Assembly: GCA_937952305.1 (NCBI GenBank)
Contig: CALFZO010000001.1
Span: forward strand, 1-58,728
DNA length: 58,728 nt
Source of the DNA: an uncultured Anaerolineales bacterium
Lineage (GTDB): Bacteria; Chloroflexota; Anaerolineae; Anaerolineales; UBA6663
Reading direction: 5' to 3'
The notes beneath the pieces were generated by a model that worked only from the letters and a program-made list of their open reading frames with translations, had not been told where the DNA came from and searched no databases. A program made the position numbers and the translations under genes. This document shows, piece by piece, positions 9,352 to 17,327 of this stretch (position 1 is its first letter; every line of letters starts with the position of its first letter).

Positions 9352-9972
9352 TCAGTCGGCGCGCCGGGCCTGGGCCAAGGTCCGGAGCTGGGCATAGCCG
9401 GCCTCGCCCAGGGCCAGGCGCAGCTCGTCGTCGAAGAGCTCGTAGAGCGGGATGGCTGGGCCGGCCTGCGGCCGGTTGCAGCTGCCGCCTTCCAGGTACA
9501 TCTCGCTGTGCTCGCTCAAGACCAGCCGCTTCTCTTCGTAGACCAGCGGGTGCAGGGCGCAATAGAACGGCTTGAAACGCCAGGGATGTTCGCCGGCCGC
9601 CAGGCCGGCCGCCTGCAGCGCACACTTGCGATCCGGCCGCAGGAACACACAGGATTCGCCCACCGGGTGAGACGGGTCCGGCAGCACCCGCGTGCCCATC
9701 ACCTGGCCGCCGCGCGGGTGATCGTCGTCCGGCACCACCTCGTTGTCAAACCACAGGGCCGGGTCGCGGCGCTCCGGCGCCACATGCGGCCGGATCAGGT
9801 CCTGATGGGCCAGCACGGTTTCGACCTCATTCAGGGCGATGTACACGCCGCCGGTGCAGCAATAGGCCTGGCAATCGTCGATCGCGCAGCGGCGGACCGG
9901 CCGGGTCTCCAGCAGCTGCGCGTCGACGGCGATCGCGTTGATGAGTATTTCCGGGACGGGTGAAGTCGACAA
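9352..9972 (-). CDS. YkgJ/DUF3109-like cysteine-cluster protein
   Basis: 206 residues. A cysteine cluster RRCAIDDCQAYCC near residues 27-40 is followed by ESCVFLRPDRKC and FYCALHPL, the spacing seen in zinc/iron-chelating cysteine-cluster proteins (YkgJ, DUF3109). The biochemical role of the family is poorly known; metal binding is the common inference. The TTG at 9972 is chosen because AAGGAG stands 8 nt upstream; longer versions of the frame lack any ribosome site and have low-complexity N-termini. It is convergent with the desaturase gene and divergent from the HAD gene. Confidence 0.75.
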   Translation of the reverse strand: MSTSPVPEILINAIAVDAQLLETRPVRRCAIDDCQAYCCTGGVYIALNEVETVLAHQDLIRPHVAPERRDPALWFDNEVVPDDDHPRGGQVMGTRVLPDPSHPVGESCVFLRPDRKCALQAAGLAAGEHPWRFKPFYCALHPLVYEEKRLVLSEHSEMYLEGGSCNRPQAGPAIPLYELFDDELRLALGEAGYAQLRTLAQARRAD

Positions 9973-10096
9973 AGGCTGATCTCCTTGGGCTAAGCGGCCG
10001 GGGCGGTTCTGGCCAGCGGCGGCCGTGCCTCCGAGTGTAGCCGGCCGGCGCGCGGGCGCAATGGGCAAAGCGCTCAAAACTCTGGAGCGAAAACGC

Positions 10097-10102
10097 TATA
10101 AT
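10097..10102 (+). promoter_or_regulatory. -10 box of a leaderless promoter
   Basis: A perfect TATAAT lies 6 nt before the ATG at 10109 and there is no Shine-Dalgarno. Confidence 0.65.
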
Positions 10103-10108
10103 TGTTCC

Positions 10109-10861
10109 ATGCTGCGCGGTATCCTCTTCGACCTCGGCTCGACGCTCATCTATTCGGAGATCGATCATCAGTGGGGCGCGCTCCTGCCGCGAATGCGCCA
10201 GGACCTGCTGCACTACCTGACGGAGGCCGGCTATCAACTGGAGCCGCAGGCCTTCCTCAACCGGCTGTCGGCTAACTACGCCGCCTTCGACGAGCAGCGC
10301 CAGACCGATTGGGTGGAGGTGACCACGACCTTTCTGCTGCGCCAGACCCTGGCCGAGCTGGGCGCGCCGGCCCCGACGCCCGCCGTGGAGGCCGGCGCCC
10401 GGCGCGCTTACTACGCCTACAGCGAGACACTCTGGCGCGTCATGCCGGACGCGCACGCCACGCTGCGCCAACTGCAGGCGGCGGGGCTGCGCCTGGCCAT
10501 CGTCTCCAACGCCGGCGACGACGACAATGTGCAGCGCCTGATCGATTGGGCCGGCCTGCGCGGCTATTTCGATCCGATCGTCGTCTCGGCGGCTGTCGGT
10601 CTGCGCAAGCCCAACCCCAAGATCTTCCAGGGAGTGCTGGCCGCCTGGAGCCTGGCGCCGGGTGAGTGCGTCATGGTCGGCGACACCCTCGGCGCGGACA
10701 TCCTCGGCGCGCAGTTGGCCGGCCTGCGCCACATCTGGTTGACCGCGCATGCCACCCATCCCGCCAACCAGGCCCATCGCGGCCAGATCGTGCCCGAGGC
10801 GGAGGTGGCCAGCCTGGCGGAGCTGCCGGCTGTGCTGCGCGGTTGGGGCGCGGCGCTGTAA
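10109..10861 (+). CDS. HAD-superfamily hydrolase
   Basis: 250 residues. Motif I is ILFDLGSTL with nucleophile D8. The second aspartate of the classic DxDxT is Gly, as in several HAD subfamilies (FDLGxTL types). Motif II is IVSNAG, motif III is the Lys in LRKPNPKIF, and motif IV is VMVGDTLGADILGA. A helical cap lies between about residues 20 and 110. It should be a cytoplasmic phosphohydrolase; the substrate is unknown. Loss of the general-acid aspartate leaves open weak or altered phosphatase activity. The TATAAT 6 nt before the ATG fixes the start and suggests a leaderless message. Confidence 0.85.
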   Translation: MLRGILFDLGSTLIYSEIDHQWGALLPRMRQDLLHYLTEAGYQLEPQAFLNRLSANYAAFDEQRQTDWVEVTTTFLLRQTLAELGAPAPTPAVEAGARRAYYAYSETLWRVMPDAHATLRQLQAAGLRLAIVSNAGDDDNVQRLIDWAGLRGYFDPIVVSAAVGLRKPNPKIFQGVLAAWSLAPGECVMVGDTLGADILGAQLAGLRHIWLTAHATHPANQAHRGQIVPEAEVASLAELPAVLRGWGAAL

Positions 10862-11200
10862 GGCGGCCGGAGGCGCGGTCGGGTGGAGGGAAGACGAGAC
10901 CCGTCCTGCCGAAGAACAGCGCCAGCTCATTGCGGCGGTGGAGCGGCTGGAGCTGGACAGCGCCGGGGCGGGCCGCCTGCCGGCCCACGCCACGAACGTC
11001 TTCCGCCGCTGCAGCGCCGAGAGGAAGTTGCTGAAACACCCGCTGTCCCTGCCTCGACCAGCGCCTCGCCGCGCGAACCCTTCTCGCCGAATTGAGCCGC
11101 GCGGGCCTGTCGATAGGACTAGTTCCTTATCGCCGGGTTGGTTTGCGGGTGGTATGGTGCCTACGCTTTTCCGCGTGCAGGAACCGTCCAGGAGTTGGCG
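10862..11200. other. Intergenic region with a possible decayed coding fragment
   Basis: About 340 bp without a convincing gene. One plus-strand frame at about 10880-11080 reads as plausible helical protein (for example EEQRQLIAAVERLELDSAG) but has no start signal or recognisable family. The AGGAG at 11190-11194 serves the next gene. Confidence 0.35.
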
Positions 11201-12517
11201 ATGAAAGTCAGTGTTTTCGGCCTAGGCTATGTCGGCTCGGTGTCGGCCGGGTGTTTCACGGCGTTGGGGCACACCGTGATCGGCGTCGAGGTCAGCCCCA
11301 TGAAGGTGGAGTTGATCAACGCCGGCCGCAGCCCCGTGATTGAGGCCGGCCTGGACGCGCTCATCGCTCAGGCGGTGGCGGACGGGCGTCTGCGCGCGAC
11401 GACGAGCGTGGCCGAGGCCGTGGCCGCCACCGACCTGTCGCTGGTGTGCGTGGGCACCCCCAGCGACACGAACGGCAACCTGGACCTGGCCTACGTCGAG
11501 CGCGTGGCGGCCGAGATCGGCCAGGCGCTGGCCCACAAGGACAGCTTCCATGTGGTGGTGTTGCGCAGCACGATGCTGCCCGGCAGCACCGAGGAGCGCA
11601 TCCTGCCGATTCTGGAACGCGCCTCCGGGCGCCGCGCCGGGCGCGATTTCGGCGTGGTCTTCAACCCGGAGTTCCTGCGCGAGAGCACGGCCGTTCAGGA
11701 TTTCCACCAGCCGCCCTTCACGCTCATCGGCCAGCTGGACGAGCGCAGCGGGGCATTGGCCGCTGAGCTTTACCGCGGCGTTGACGCGCCGCTGCTGACC
11801 GTGCCGGTGAAGGTGGCCGAGACGGTGAAGTACGCCAACAACGCCTTTCACGCGGTCAAGGTCGTCTTCGCCAACGAGATCGGCAACATCTGCAAGCGCC
11901 AGGGCATCGACAGCCACCAGGTCATGGAGATCTTCTGCCTGGACCAGAAGCTCAACTTATCGCCGTACTATCTCAAGCCCGGCTTCGCCTTTGGCGGGTC
12001 CTGCCTGCCCAAGGACCTGCGCGCGCTGCTCTACCACGCCCATCGCATGGACGTGGCCGTGCCGCTGCTGGAGGCCCTGCTCCCCAGCAACGAGCTGCAG
12101 GTGAAGCGCGGCTTTGAACTGGTCAAACAGACCGGGCGCAAGCGCGTGGGCGCGCTCGGCTTCAGCTTCAAGGCCGGCACCGACGACCTGCGCGAAAGCC
12201 CGATGGTGGAGTTGATCGAGACCCTGCTGGGCAAGGGCTACCAGGTTAAGATCTACGACCGCAACGTGTCGCTGGCGCGTCTGCACGGCGCCAACAAGGC
12301 CTACATCGAGCGCGAGATCCCGCACATCGCCACGCTGATGTGCGAGACCATGGACGAAGTCCTGGCGGAGAGCGACGTGATCATCGTCGGCAACAAAGCG
12401 CCCGAGTTCCGGGCCGCCCTGGAGCAGTTGCGTCCGGACCAGGTGGTGATCGACCTGGTCCGCATTGTGACGGACGCCGGCGCGCTCAACGGGCAGTATC
12501 AGGGGATCTGCTGGTAA
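11201..12517 (+). CDS. algD: GDP-mannose/UDP-glucose 6-dehydrogenase, AlgD-like
   Basis: 438 residues, nearly the same length as Pseudomonas AlgD, and similar throughout by eye, including the C-terminal GICW ending. The NAD-binding loop is GLGYVG (residues 7-12). The substrate region has VCVGTPSDTNG and NPEFLRESTA, and the catalytic cysteine is C268 in FGGSCLPKD, the position known in AlgD. The enzyme oxidises a nucleotide hexose to the uronic acid with two NAD+ and would feed exopolysaccharide or glycan synthesis. Whether the substrate is GDP-mannose or a UDP-hexose is not provable here, but similarity favours the AlgD branch. AGGAG lies 6 nt before the ATG. A strong terminator follows, so it is monocistronic. 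Confidence 0.88.
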   Translation: MKVSVFGLGYVGSVSAGCFTALGHTVIGVEVSPMKVELINAGRSPVIEAGLDALIAQAVADGRLRATTSVAEAVAATDLSLVCVGTPSDTNGNLDLAYVERVAAEIGQALAHKDSFHVVVLRSTMLPGSTEERILPILERASGRRAGRDFGVVFNPEFLRESTAVQDFHQPPFTLIGQLDERSGALAAELYRGVDAPLLTVPVKVAETVKYANNAFHAVKVVFANEIGNICKRQGIDSHQVMEIFCLDQKLNLSPYYLKPGFAFGGSCLPKDLRALLYHAHRMDVAVPLLEALLPSNELQVKRGFELVKQTGRKRVGALGFSFKAGTDDLRESPMVELIETLLGKGYQVKIYDRNVSLARLHGANKAYIEREIPHIATLMCETMDEVLAESDVIIVGNKAPEFRAALEQLRPDQVVIDLVRIVTDAGALNGQYQGICW

Positions 12518-12541
12518 CCGACGGCCCTGGCTGCGACAGCG

Positions 12542-12579
12542 AAAAGGCCCGCGGCGCATTGGCGCTGCGGGCCTTTTTT
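12542..12579. terminator. Intrinsic terminator after the AlgD-like gene
   Basis: A GC-rich 16-bp stem with one G-T pair is followed by six T on the plus strand. The opposite strand also ends in TTTT, so it can also stop the convergent pncB operon. The roughly 130 bp from here to 12708 shows nothing else. Confidence 0.85.
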
Positions 12580-12708
12580 CTTATTCCGGAGCGGTCGCCC
12601 GAACGACTTCTGCTCAGCGCCTTGCCCGCCCCAGTGGCCGCGCCGCGCCCTTCGACTTCAGCCTGCGGCCTCCGCTCCGGATGCGGCGCGGTCGGCGCCC
12701 GCCGAGCG

Positions 12709-14049
12709 TCAGGGGACGGGCTGCAGGTCGGGGTTGTCACAGGGCCGGCGCCCCACCTTGGCCATGTCGTGCCAGCGGCCGTCCACTTTTACCCGCACCA
12801 CGTCGGCCGTGAAATCGGTGACCGTCTCGCCGTGGTTCTCAAACAGCGACGAGCCGACGGCGTAGATGTCCACGGGCACGCCCAGCTTTTCGAAGCGCCG
12901 GATCTTATCCGGGTTGAAGCCGCCCGAGACCACGATTTTGACGCGGCGGCAGAAATGCTGGGCGCGCTCCTCCCAGGCTTTCGGCACGTTCCAGCGCTGC
13001 CAGGCGTTGTCCAGCGCCTGGCGCACGGTGAAGACCAGGCGCGGGTTCACGCCCAGATCAAGCGCGGCGTCGCCCAGCGGCGGGACGCTCAGGTCACGCA
13101 CGCTGGCGCCGGTGTCCAGGCGCACGCCGTACAGCCGGTACTTCTTGGCTTCGGCCTCCTCGCCGGCCTCCACCAACGCCCGGTAACGCGCGAACATGGC
13201 GTCCAGCGTGGCCAGCGAGTCGCCGACGCTGTCGTTGTTGAAGTCCACCAGGGCGATGCGCGGGATGTGCGGCGGGCGCGTGGCGCAGAAGGCCAGCATC
13301 GTCTCGGCCGTGTCGCCAAAGAAGCAGGCGATAGCGGCGTGGGCCACCGTGCCGCCGCCGGCGCCGCCCCACCAGTCGCCCTGGGCGTCGGTGGAGATGA
13401 ACGGGCTGTTGGTCTGGGCGAAGTCCAGGTTGAAGCGCTGCACGGCGACGTTGTAGGCGTAGCCGTCGGCGGCCTGGACCTCGTGCAGGTCGAAGCGAGC
13501 CGGGAAGAACAGCACCGGCCGGCCGCGCGCCGCGATCAAGGTGTTGTAGACATTGGTGGCCACGCGCGAGGCGCGCGCCAGGATGCCCAGCGTGGGCGTC
13601 TCCAGCAGGGCGAAGTCACGATAGCGCCCGCGCACGCGGATGACCGGCTGGATCTGCAGCGGGTCACCGCTGTACTTGACCACGGCGCCGTCGTGCACGG
13701 CTTCCACCTGCAGGTGATCCCAGGTAGAGACGAAGCCCTCGTTCTCGAAGTAGCCCGTGCAGTGGCGCAACATCTCCAGCGCCTTGTCCACGCCGACGAC
13801 GACCGTGGTGCCGGGCCGGCGCGTGAACCACTGCATCTCCACGTCCAGGTTGCCGACCTCGACGGCGCGCACGTCGACGCCGGCCAGCCGGGGCGCCTGG
13901 CCGCTGTAGCGGTAGCCGCCGGCGGCCAGGTGGGTGAGCATGGCGCCGATGTTCTCGAAGTACTTGTCGGAATACCAGCCGCGGCGCATGCGCTCGACAT
14001 CGAGCTTGAAAACATGATTGGTCAGGCGTTGCTGATCGAAGAGGGTCAT
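12709..14049 (-). CDS. pncB: Nicotinate phosphoribosyltransferase
   Basis: 446 residues. The protein has the NAPRTase layout: N-terminal YxxKYFEN-type region, HDGAVVKYSGDPLQIQP in the middle, VDFNNDSVGDSL, the phosphate-binding YGVRLDTGAS strand, KIVVSGGFNPDKI and a final GSSLFEN. It converts nicotinate and PRPP (with ATP) to nicotinate mononucleotide in the Preiss-Handler pathway. Its ATG directly abuts the stop of kptA, suggesting translational coupling, and it is the last gene of the nicotinamidase-phosphatase-kptA cluster. Assignment to NAPRTase is strong; strict discrimination from nicotinamide phosphoribosyltransferase would need alignment. Confidence 0.85.
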   Translation of the reverse strand: MTLFDQQRLTNHVFKLDVERMRRGWYSDKYFENIGAMLTHLAAGGYRYSGQAPRLAGVDVRAVEVGNLDVEMQWFTRRPGTTVVVGVDKALEMLRHCTGYFENEGFVSTWDHLQVEAVHDGAVVKYSGDPLQIQPVIRVRGRYRDFALLETPTLGILARASRVATNVYNTLIAARGRPVLFFPARFDLHEVQAADGYAYNVAVQRFNLDFAQTNSPFISTDAQGDWWGGAGGGTVAHAAIACFFGDTAETMLAFCATRPPHIPRIALVDFNNDSVGDSLATLDAMFARYRALVEAGEEAEAKKYRLYGVRLDTGASVRDLSVPPLGDAALDLGVNPRLVFTVRQALDNAWQRWNVPKAWEERAQHFCRRVKIVVSGGFNPDKIRRFEKLGVPVDIYAVGSSLFENHGETVTDFTADVVRVKVDGRWHDMAKVGRRPCDNPDLQPVP

Positions 14050-14052
14050 GGG

Positions 14053-14640
14053 TTATTCCAGGGCGGTGGGCGGATCGGCCGGTGCTTCCGGGAAGAGCAG
14101 GAACTCGGGTGGGAGGGCGGCGGCCAGGAAATGCTGCGGCTCAGGCGCGTAGAAGATAACGCCGGCGGCGTGGGCGGCCTGAGCCTGAACGGTGAGCAGC
14201 ACCGGCGCAGCGGCACGCCGCCCGCCGACGGTCAGCGCGCGTTCCGGGGTGGTGGACAGGTGCACGTACTGGCGCCGCATGGCACGCAGGCCGTGGCGAC
14301 GGATGGCTGGCAGCGCCGCCGGGGTCGTGCCGTGAAACAGCTGAGCCGGCGGCTCGGCCGGCGGATAACGCACGGCCGGCATCCCGCGCGTGGAGTGGCC
14401 GTATGTGGCGCGGATGCGGTCGCCCTGGATTTCGTAACGCTGCGGCTGGCTGGCCGCCACGACGGCCCGGATCAGGGCCTCGGCGGCCTCCGGGGCCGCC
14501 CAGTGCGCGCGCGCGACCACGGCCGCCAGCTCCGCCAGCGGCACAAAGCCGGCCTCGTCCGGCTGCAGGCCGTAGGCCCGGGCCTGATGGCGCAGCACGC
14601 GGGACAGGAACTTGGACGCCCGGACGTGGGACACGGTCAT
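14053..14640 (-). CDS. kptA: RNA 2'-phosphotransferase (Tpt1/KptA family)
   Basis: 195 residues, the normal size. The conserved motifs are SKFLSRVLRH (residues 9-18), GHST (81-84), LFHGTT (101-106) and GLRAMRRQYVHLS (117-129), followed by GGRR. Tpt1/KptA removes a 2'-phosphate from RNA with NAD+, giving ADP-ribose-1'',2''-cyclic phosphate and nicotinamide; some bacterial members instead ADP-ribosylate nucleic acid ends. The natural substrate in bacteria is unclear. The ATG at 14640 is preceded by TACAAT at 6 nt and no Shine-Dalgarno, so it may be leaderless from its own promoter as well as part of the longer operon. Its place between a phosphatase and pncB links NAD+ use to NAD+ salvage. Confidence 0.88.
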   Translation of the reverse strand: MTVSHVRASKFLSRVLRHQARAYGLQPDEAGFVPLAELAAVVARAHWAAPEAAEALIRAVVAASQPQRYEIQGDRIRATYGHSTRGMPAVRYPPAEPPAQLFHGTTPAALPAIRRHGLRAMRRQYVHLSTTPERALTVGGRRAAAPVLLTVQAQAAHAAGVIFYAPEPQHFLAAALPPEFLLFPEAPADPPTALE

Positions 14641-14646
14641 CGCGGC

Positions 14647-14652
14647 ATTGTA
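14647..14652 (-). promoter_or_regulatory. -10 box of a leaderless promoter for kptA
   Basis: TACAAT on the minus strand, 6 nt before the kptA ATG, with no Shine-Dalgarno. Confidence 0.55.
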
Positions 14653-14672
14653 ACCGGAGCGGGCGGCCGGCG

Positions 14673-15218
14673 TCACGGCTCCTGCCAATGGCGCACGTAA
14701 TCGATCTGGGCATCGGTCTGGGGCGAACGCGGGTGCCAGGCCGATTTCTCCACCGTCCCCCACCACGCGGCGATCTGCGCCAGCGCGGCAGTCCCGGTCA
14801 GGCCGTGGCGGACCAGGTAGCAGCCGACCACCGTGCCAGTGCGGCCGATGCCGCCCCAGCAATGGACGTAGACGCGTTCGCCGGCCGCCACGGCGGCATC
14901 CAGCGTGTCCAGGATAGCGCGCATCTCGGATTTGGAGCGCGGGACGCCGTAGTCGCGGATGGACAGCCGGCGATGGGTGACGCGCTGCCCGCGCGCGGCC
15001 GCCTCGGCCTCCAGCAGCGACAGGTAGGGCTGCAGCGGGGCCACCAGGCCGGGCTCATAGGGTTCCGTCAGGTCGAGGAAGAACGTCACGCCTGCCTCCA
15101 GCAGGGCGCGCAGTTTGCCCAGAGCCGCCGTGTCGTCGAGGTCGCCGGGGTACTCGCCGGCCAGCAGCGCGCCGGGACGGACCCAGTAGCAGTTGGAGTG
15201 GGGGCGCGGCATGGACAT
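14673..15218 (-). CDS. Dual-specificity / tyrosine phosphatase-like protein
   Basis: 181 residues. The signature loop is VHCWGGIGRTGT with nucleophile C120 and arginine R126 (CX5R). D89 in RLSIRDYG is well placed as the general acid. An N-terminal SNCYWVRPGALLAGEYPG stretch is typical of small cysteine phosphatases of this kind. It likely removes phosphate from a protein or a small phosphorylated metabolite in the cytoplasm. It starts 3 nt after the upstream small membrane-protein gene and precedes kptA by 32 nt, so it is part of the NAD-salvage operon; its substrate could be a phosphate released or left in this pathway, but that is conjecture. Confidence 0.85.
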   Translation of the reverse strand: MSMPRPHSNCYWVRPGALLAGEYPGDLDDTAALGKLRALLEAGVTFFLDLTEPYEPGLVAPLQPYLSLLEAEAAARGQRVTHRRLSIRDYGVPRSKSEMRAILDTLDAAVAAGERVYVHCWGGIGRTGTVVGCYLVRHGLTGTAALAQIAAWWGTVEKSAWHPRSPQTDAQIDYVRHWQEP

Positions 15219-15221
15219 GGT

Positions 15222-15437
15222 TCAGCGCGCCCAACTGGCCACGGCCCCGGCCACCAGGATGAGCACGCCGAACAGGGCCAGGACGGGTTTGACGTTGAAG
15301 CGGCCTTCGGCCTCGGCTGTGACCGTCGTCTCCTGTAGCGCGCTGATAATGCGGCGGCTGATGTGCAGCTGCAGGTGCAGGTAGGCGATGTAGCCGATCA
15401 GGAGTCCGACGAAGACGAGCATGATCTCGGCCAGCAT
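15222..15437 (-). CDS. Small two-helix membrane protein
   Basis: 71 residues, no family recognised. A hydrophobic helix at about 4-24 (EIMLVFVGLLIGYIAYLHLQ) and a second at about 50-68 (PVLALFGVLILVAGAVASWA) flank a short helical, threonine-rich loop. GGAGG lies 5 nt before the ATG. It sits 11 nt after the nicotinamidase-like gene and 3 nt before the phosphatase gene, so it is tightly embedded in the operon. A role as membrane anchor or small transporter partner is possible but unsupported. Confidence 0.7.
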   Translation of the reverse strand: MLAEIMLVFVGLLIGYIAYLHLQLHISRRIISALQETTVTAEAEGRFNVKPVLALFGVLILVAGAVASWAR

Positions 15438-15448
15438 GGGGCCCTCCT

Positions 15449-16483
15449 CTACGCCAGGAGCGGTAGCCAGGTATCGAGCGGATCCGTCGAGCGGACGACA
15501 TGCATGCCCGCCGCCGCGAAGCGCTGAAAAGCCGCGTCGGCCTGGTCGGTGTAATCCACGACGCCGGGCACGACCACCGGCGACGTGCAGTCTTCCAGCA
15601 GGTAGACCCGGCCGGCCAGGGCCGGATCCTGCGCGCGCAGTTCGTCCAGCAGGTGCTGCACCGTCCAGGCCACGCAATGGCTCTTGGCCTGGCCCGCCAC
15701 CAGCACGGCGTCGAAGCCGAGCAGGCGCTGCACGAGCGCGGTGTTGCGTCCGCCCAGCGGCCGGCCGCCCGCATCGGTCAGCACCTCGGGGCCGAGCGCC
15801 GAGTAGTGCTCGGTGAGCGGCTCGCGTCCCTTGAGTTCGAGGTGAGCCGGCGCCGTGCGCGCCAGGCTGTGGAAGAAGAGCGCGTCTTCGATGGCCGGCA
15901 CCAGCGCGTGGCCGATCCCGCCCAGCATGGCATGGTAGGGCCAGATCGTCAGGGCGTATTGGCCGCCGGCCTGGAGCGCGGCCGTGTAGTGCCGCAGGTG
16001 CGCCTGCGCGGCGGCCGGGTCCAGGCCCAGGCTGGCGGCCAAGTCCGGGTTGAAGCGCCAGGCGCCGTCGGCCACGGCCTGGGCCGTCACCTGTGTGTGC
16101 GGCGCGGGCGGCTCGCCGGCCGCGTCTACCAGGCACTGGGCGTGAAAGATCTGCGCGGCCTGATGCGTATCCAGGGTGGCCACGATCTGCGTCAGGTGCG
16201 CCAGGTTGCGGTAGATAAACTCGCACAGCCGGCGGCTGTCGTCCACGGCGCCGCGCCCGGAGCGCCCGCCGACGAAGAGCTCGAACTCCGGCAGGCAGAA
16301 CGTGTTCTGCGCGTCGATGATCAGCAGACCGATCCGCGGCTGGTCGGCGGCGGCCGGCTGCAGGCCGTGCTGCCGGGCCCAGCGCCGGGCGGCTTCGGCC
16401 CGCTCCTGGTAGGGCACGCGCCAAACCTGCGCGACCTGGGCGGGGTCAAAGTGGGGTGGGAGCGGCAGCGGAGTGTAGGGCAT
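15449..16483 (-). CDS. Nicotinamidase-like cysteine hydrolase (isochorismatase fold), long form
   Basis: 344 residues, longer than classic nicotinamidases (about 180-220) because of an N-terminal extension and internal inserts. Active-site features match nicotinamidase: D57 in LLIIDAQNTF, metal ligands in LDTHQAAQIFH (D105, H107, H114), WPYHAMLGGIGH (181-191) like the WPxHCxxG motif, K218 in LKGREPLTEHYSA, and nucleophile C270 in GQAKSHCVAWT. It should hydrolyse nicotinamide, or a related amide, to the acid plus ammonia. It leads an operon ending with pncB, and two NrtR-type palindromes lie in its promoter region, which makes the nicotinamidase reading likely. A different amide substrate remains possible. 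Confidence 0.8.
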   Translation of the reverse strand: MPYTPLPLPPHFDPAQVAQVWRVPYQERAEAARRWARQHGLQPAAADQPRIGLLIIDAQNTFCLPEFELFVGGRSGRGAVDDSRRLCEFIYRNLAHLTQIVATLDTHQAAQIFHAQCLVDAAGEPPAPHTQVTAQAVADGAWRFNPDLAASLGLDPAAAQAHLRHYTAALQAGGQYALTIWPYHAMLGGIGHALVPAIEDALFFHSLARTAPAHLELKGREPLTEHYSALGPEVLTDAGGRPLGGRNTALVQRLLGFDAVLVAGQAKSHCVAWTVQHLLDELRAQDPALAGRVYLLEDCTSPVVVPGVVDYTDQADAAFQRFAAAGMHVVRSTDPLDTWLPLLA

Positions 16484-16500
16484 GGTGATCGACCTAATTG

Positions 16501-16515
16501 GTGTACAAGAAACAC
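16501..16515. promoter_or_regulatory. Predicted NrtR operator 1
   Basis: GTGT-N7-ACAC palindrome with flanks TTG and TAA, in the leader of the nicotinamidase-like gene, 18 nt upstream of its ATG. Confidence 0.65.
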
Positions 16516-16552
16516 TAAAACCGGCGAAAAGAAGAGGCGCTCAGCGCCTTTA

Positions 16553-16567
16553 GTGTTTATCTGACAC
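16553..16567. promoter_or_regulatory. Predicted NrtR operator 2
   Basis: GTGT-N7-ACAC palindrome placed directly downstream of the -10 box (16570-16575) of the nicotinamidase operon, where a bound repressor would block initiation. A short hairpin (AGGCGCT/AGCGCCT, 16535-16549) separates it from operator 1. Confidence 0.7.
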
Positions 16568-16569
16568 AA

Positions 16570-16597
16570 ATTATACTGCAACTGGCCGGCTTGTCAA
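16570..16597 (-). promoter_or_regulatory. Promoter of the NAD-salvage operon
   Basis: TTGACA (16597-16592) and TATAAT (16575-16570) on the minus strand with a 16-bp spacer, close to the sigma-70 consensus. Confidence 0.8.
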
Positions 16598-16608
16598 GAC
16601 TCTGTTCC

Positions 16609-17301
16609 TTACGGGAACAGACGCCGGGCTTTGACCTCGGTAACGGCGTTCTTGCGGTAGCGGTACAGGCGCGCCGGCCGGCCCTGGCCCTCGCCCTCCC
16701 GCAAGCGGTTGGTCTCCACCAGGATGCCGGCCTCGGCGATGCGGCGGCGGAAGTTGCGCTTGTCCAGGTGCTCGCCCAGGACGATCTCGTAGGCCGTCTG
16801 CAACTCGCCCAGCGTGAACTCATTGGGCAGCAGCTCAAACCCGACGGACGTGTATTCGAGCTTGTAGCGCAGCCGCTTGAGGGCGTAGCGCACAATCTCG
16901 TCGTGGTCGAAGGCCAGCGCGGGCAGGTGATAGGCCGAATGCCATTCCGCCGCGGCGGCGTCGTCGCCGGCTTGCACCCGCACGTCCTCCGGCACCAAAG
17001 CCACGTAGGCGACCGTGATCACGCGGCCGCGCGGATCGCGCCCCGGATCGCCGAAGGTGTAGAGCTGCTCCAGGTACACGTCGCGGACGCCGGTCTCTTC
17101 TTCCAGCTCGCGGCGGGCGGCGCTCTCCAGCGTCTCCTGCGCCTGCACGAACCCGCCGGGGATGGCCCAGCGGCCCTGGAAGGGCGGGTAGGCCCGCCGC
17201 ACCAGCAAGGTCTGCAGATCGCGTTGGCGCAGGCTGAAGATGACGACGTCGACGGTCAGGCGCGGGCGTTCGGCATCGGACGGGAAGTTAGCGTCGGGCA
17301 T
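16609..17301 (-). CDS. nrtR: NrtR, Nudix-related transcriptional regulator of NAD metabolism
   Basis: About 230 residues. The N-terminal Nudix domain keeps a complete Nudix box (GFVQAQE...RELEEETGV, the GX5EX7REUXEEXGU pattern). The C-terminal winged helix has FTLGELQTAYE, LDKRNFRRR and GRPARLYRY, typical of the NrtR family. NrtR proteins repress NAD biosynthesis or salvage genes and are released by ADP-ribose or related ligands. Three GTGT-N7-ACAC palindromes lie nearby, one over its own -10 box, so autoregulation is predicted. The ATG at 17301 has AAAGG 5 nt upstream; an in-frame GTG at 17307 is less likely. An intact Nudix box leaves residual hydrolase activity possible. Confidence 0.9.
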   Translation of the reverse strand: MPDANFPSDAERPRLTVDVVIFSLRQRDLQTLLVRRAYPPFQGRWAIPGGFVQAQETLESAARRELEEETGVRDVYLEQLYTFGDPGRDPRGRVITVAYVALVPEDVRVQAGDDAAAAEWHSAYHLPALAFDHDEIVRYALKRLRYKLEYTSVGFELLPNEFTLGELQTAYEIVLGEHLDKRNFRRRIAEAGILVETNRLREGEGQGRPARLYRYRKNAVTEVKARRLFP

Positions 17302-17312
17302 AAGCACCTTTC

Positions 17313-17327
17313 GTGTCTATTATACAC
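17313..17327. promoter_or_regulatory. Predicted NrtR operator 3 over the nrtR promoter
   Basis: TTCGTGT and ACACGAA form a perfect inverted repeat around 7 nt (17311-17330 with flanks). It contains the TATAAT (17324-17319, minus strand) that should serve nrtR. Confidence 0.8.

Noticed and set aside
14641..14862. Longer N-terminus for KptA (to 14862)
   Set aside because: The extra residues overlap the phosphatase gene and are Arg/Pro-rich; the family starts near MTVSHVRASKFLS, and a -10 box lies just before that ATG.
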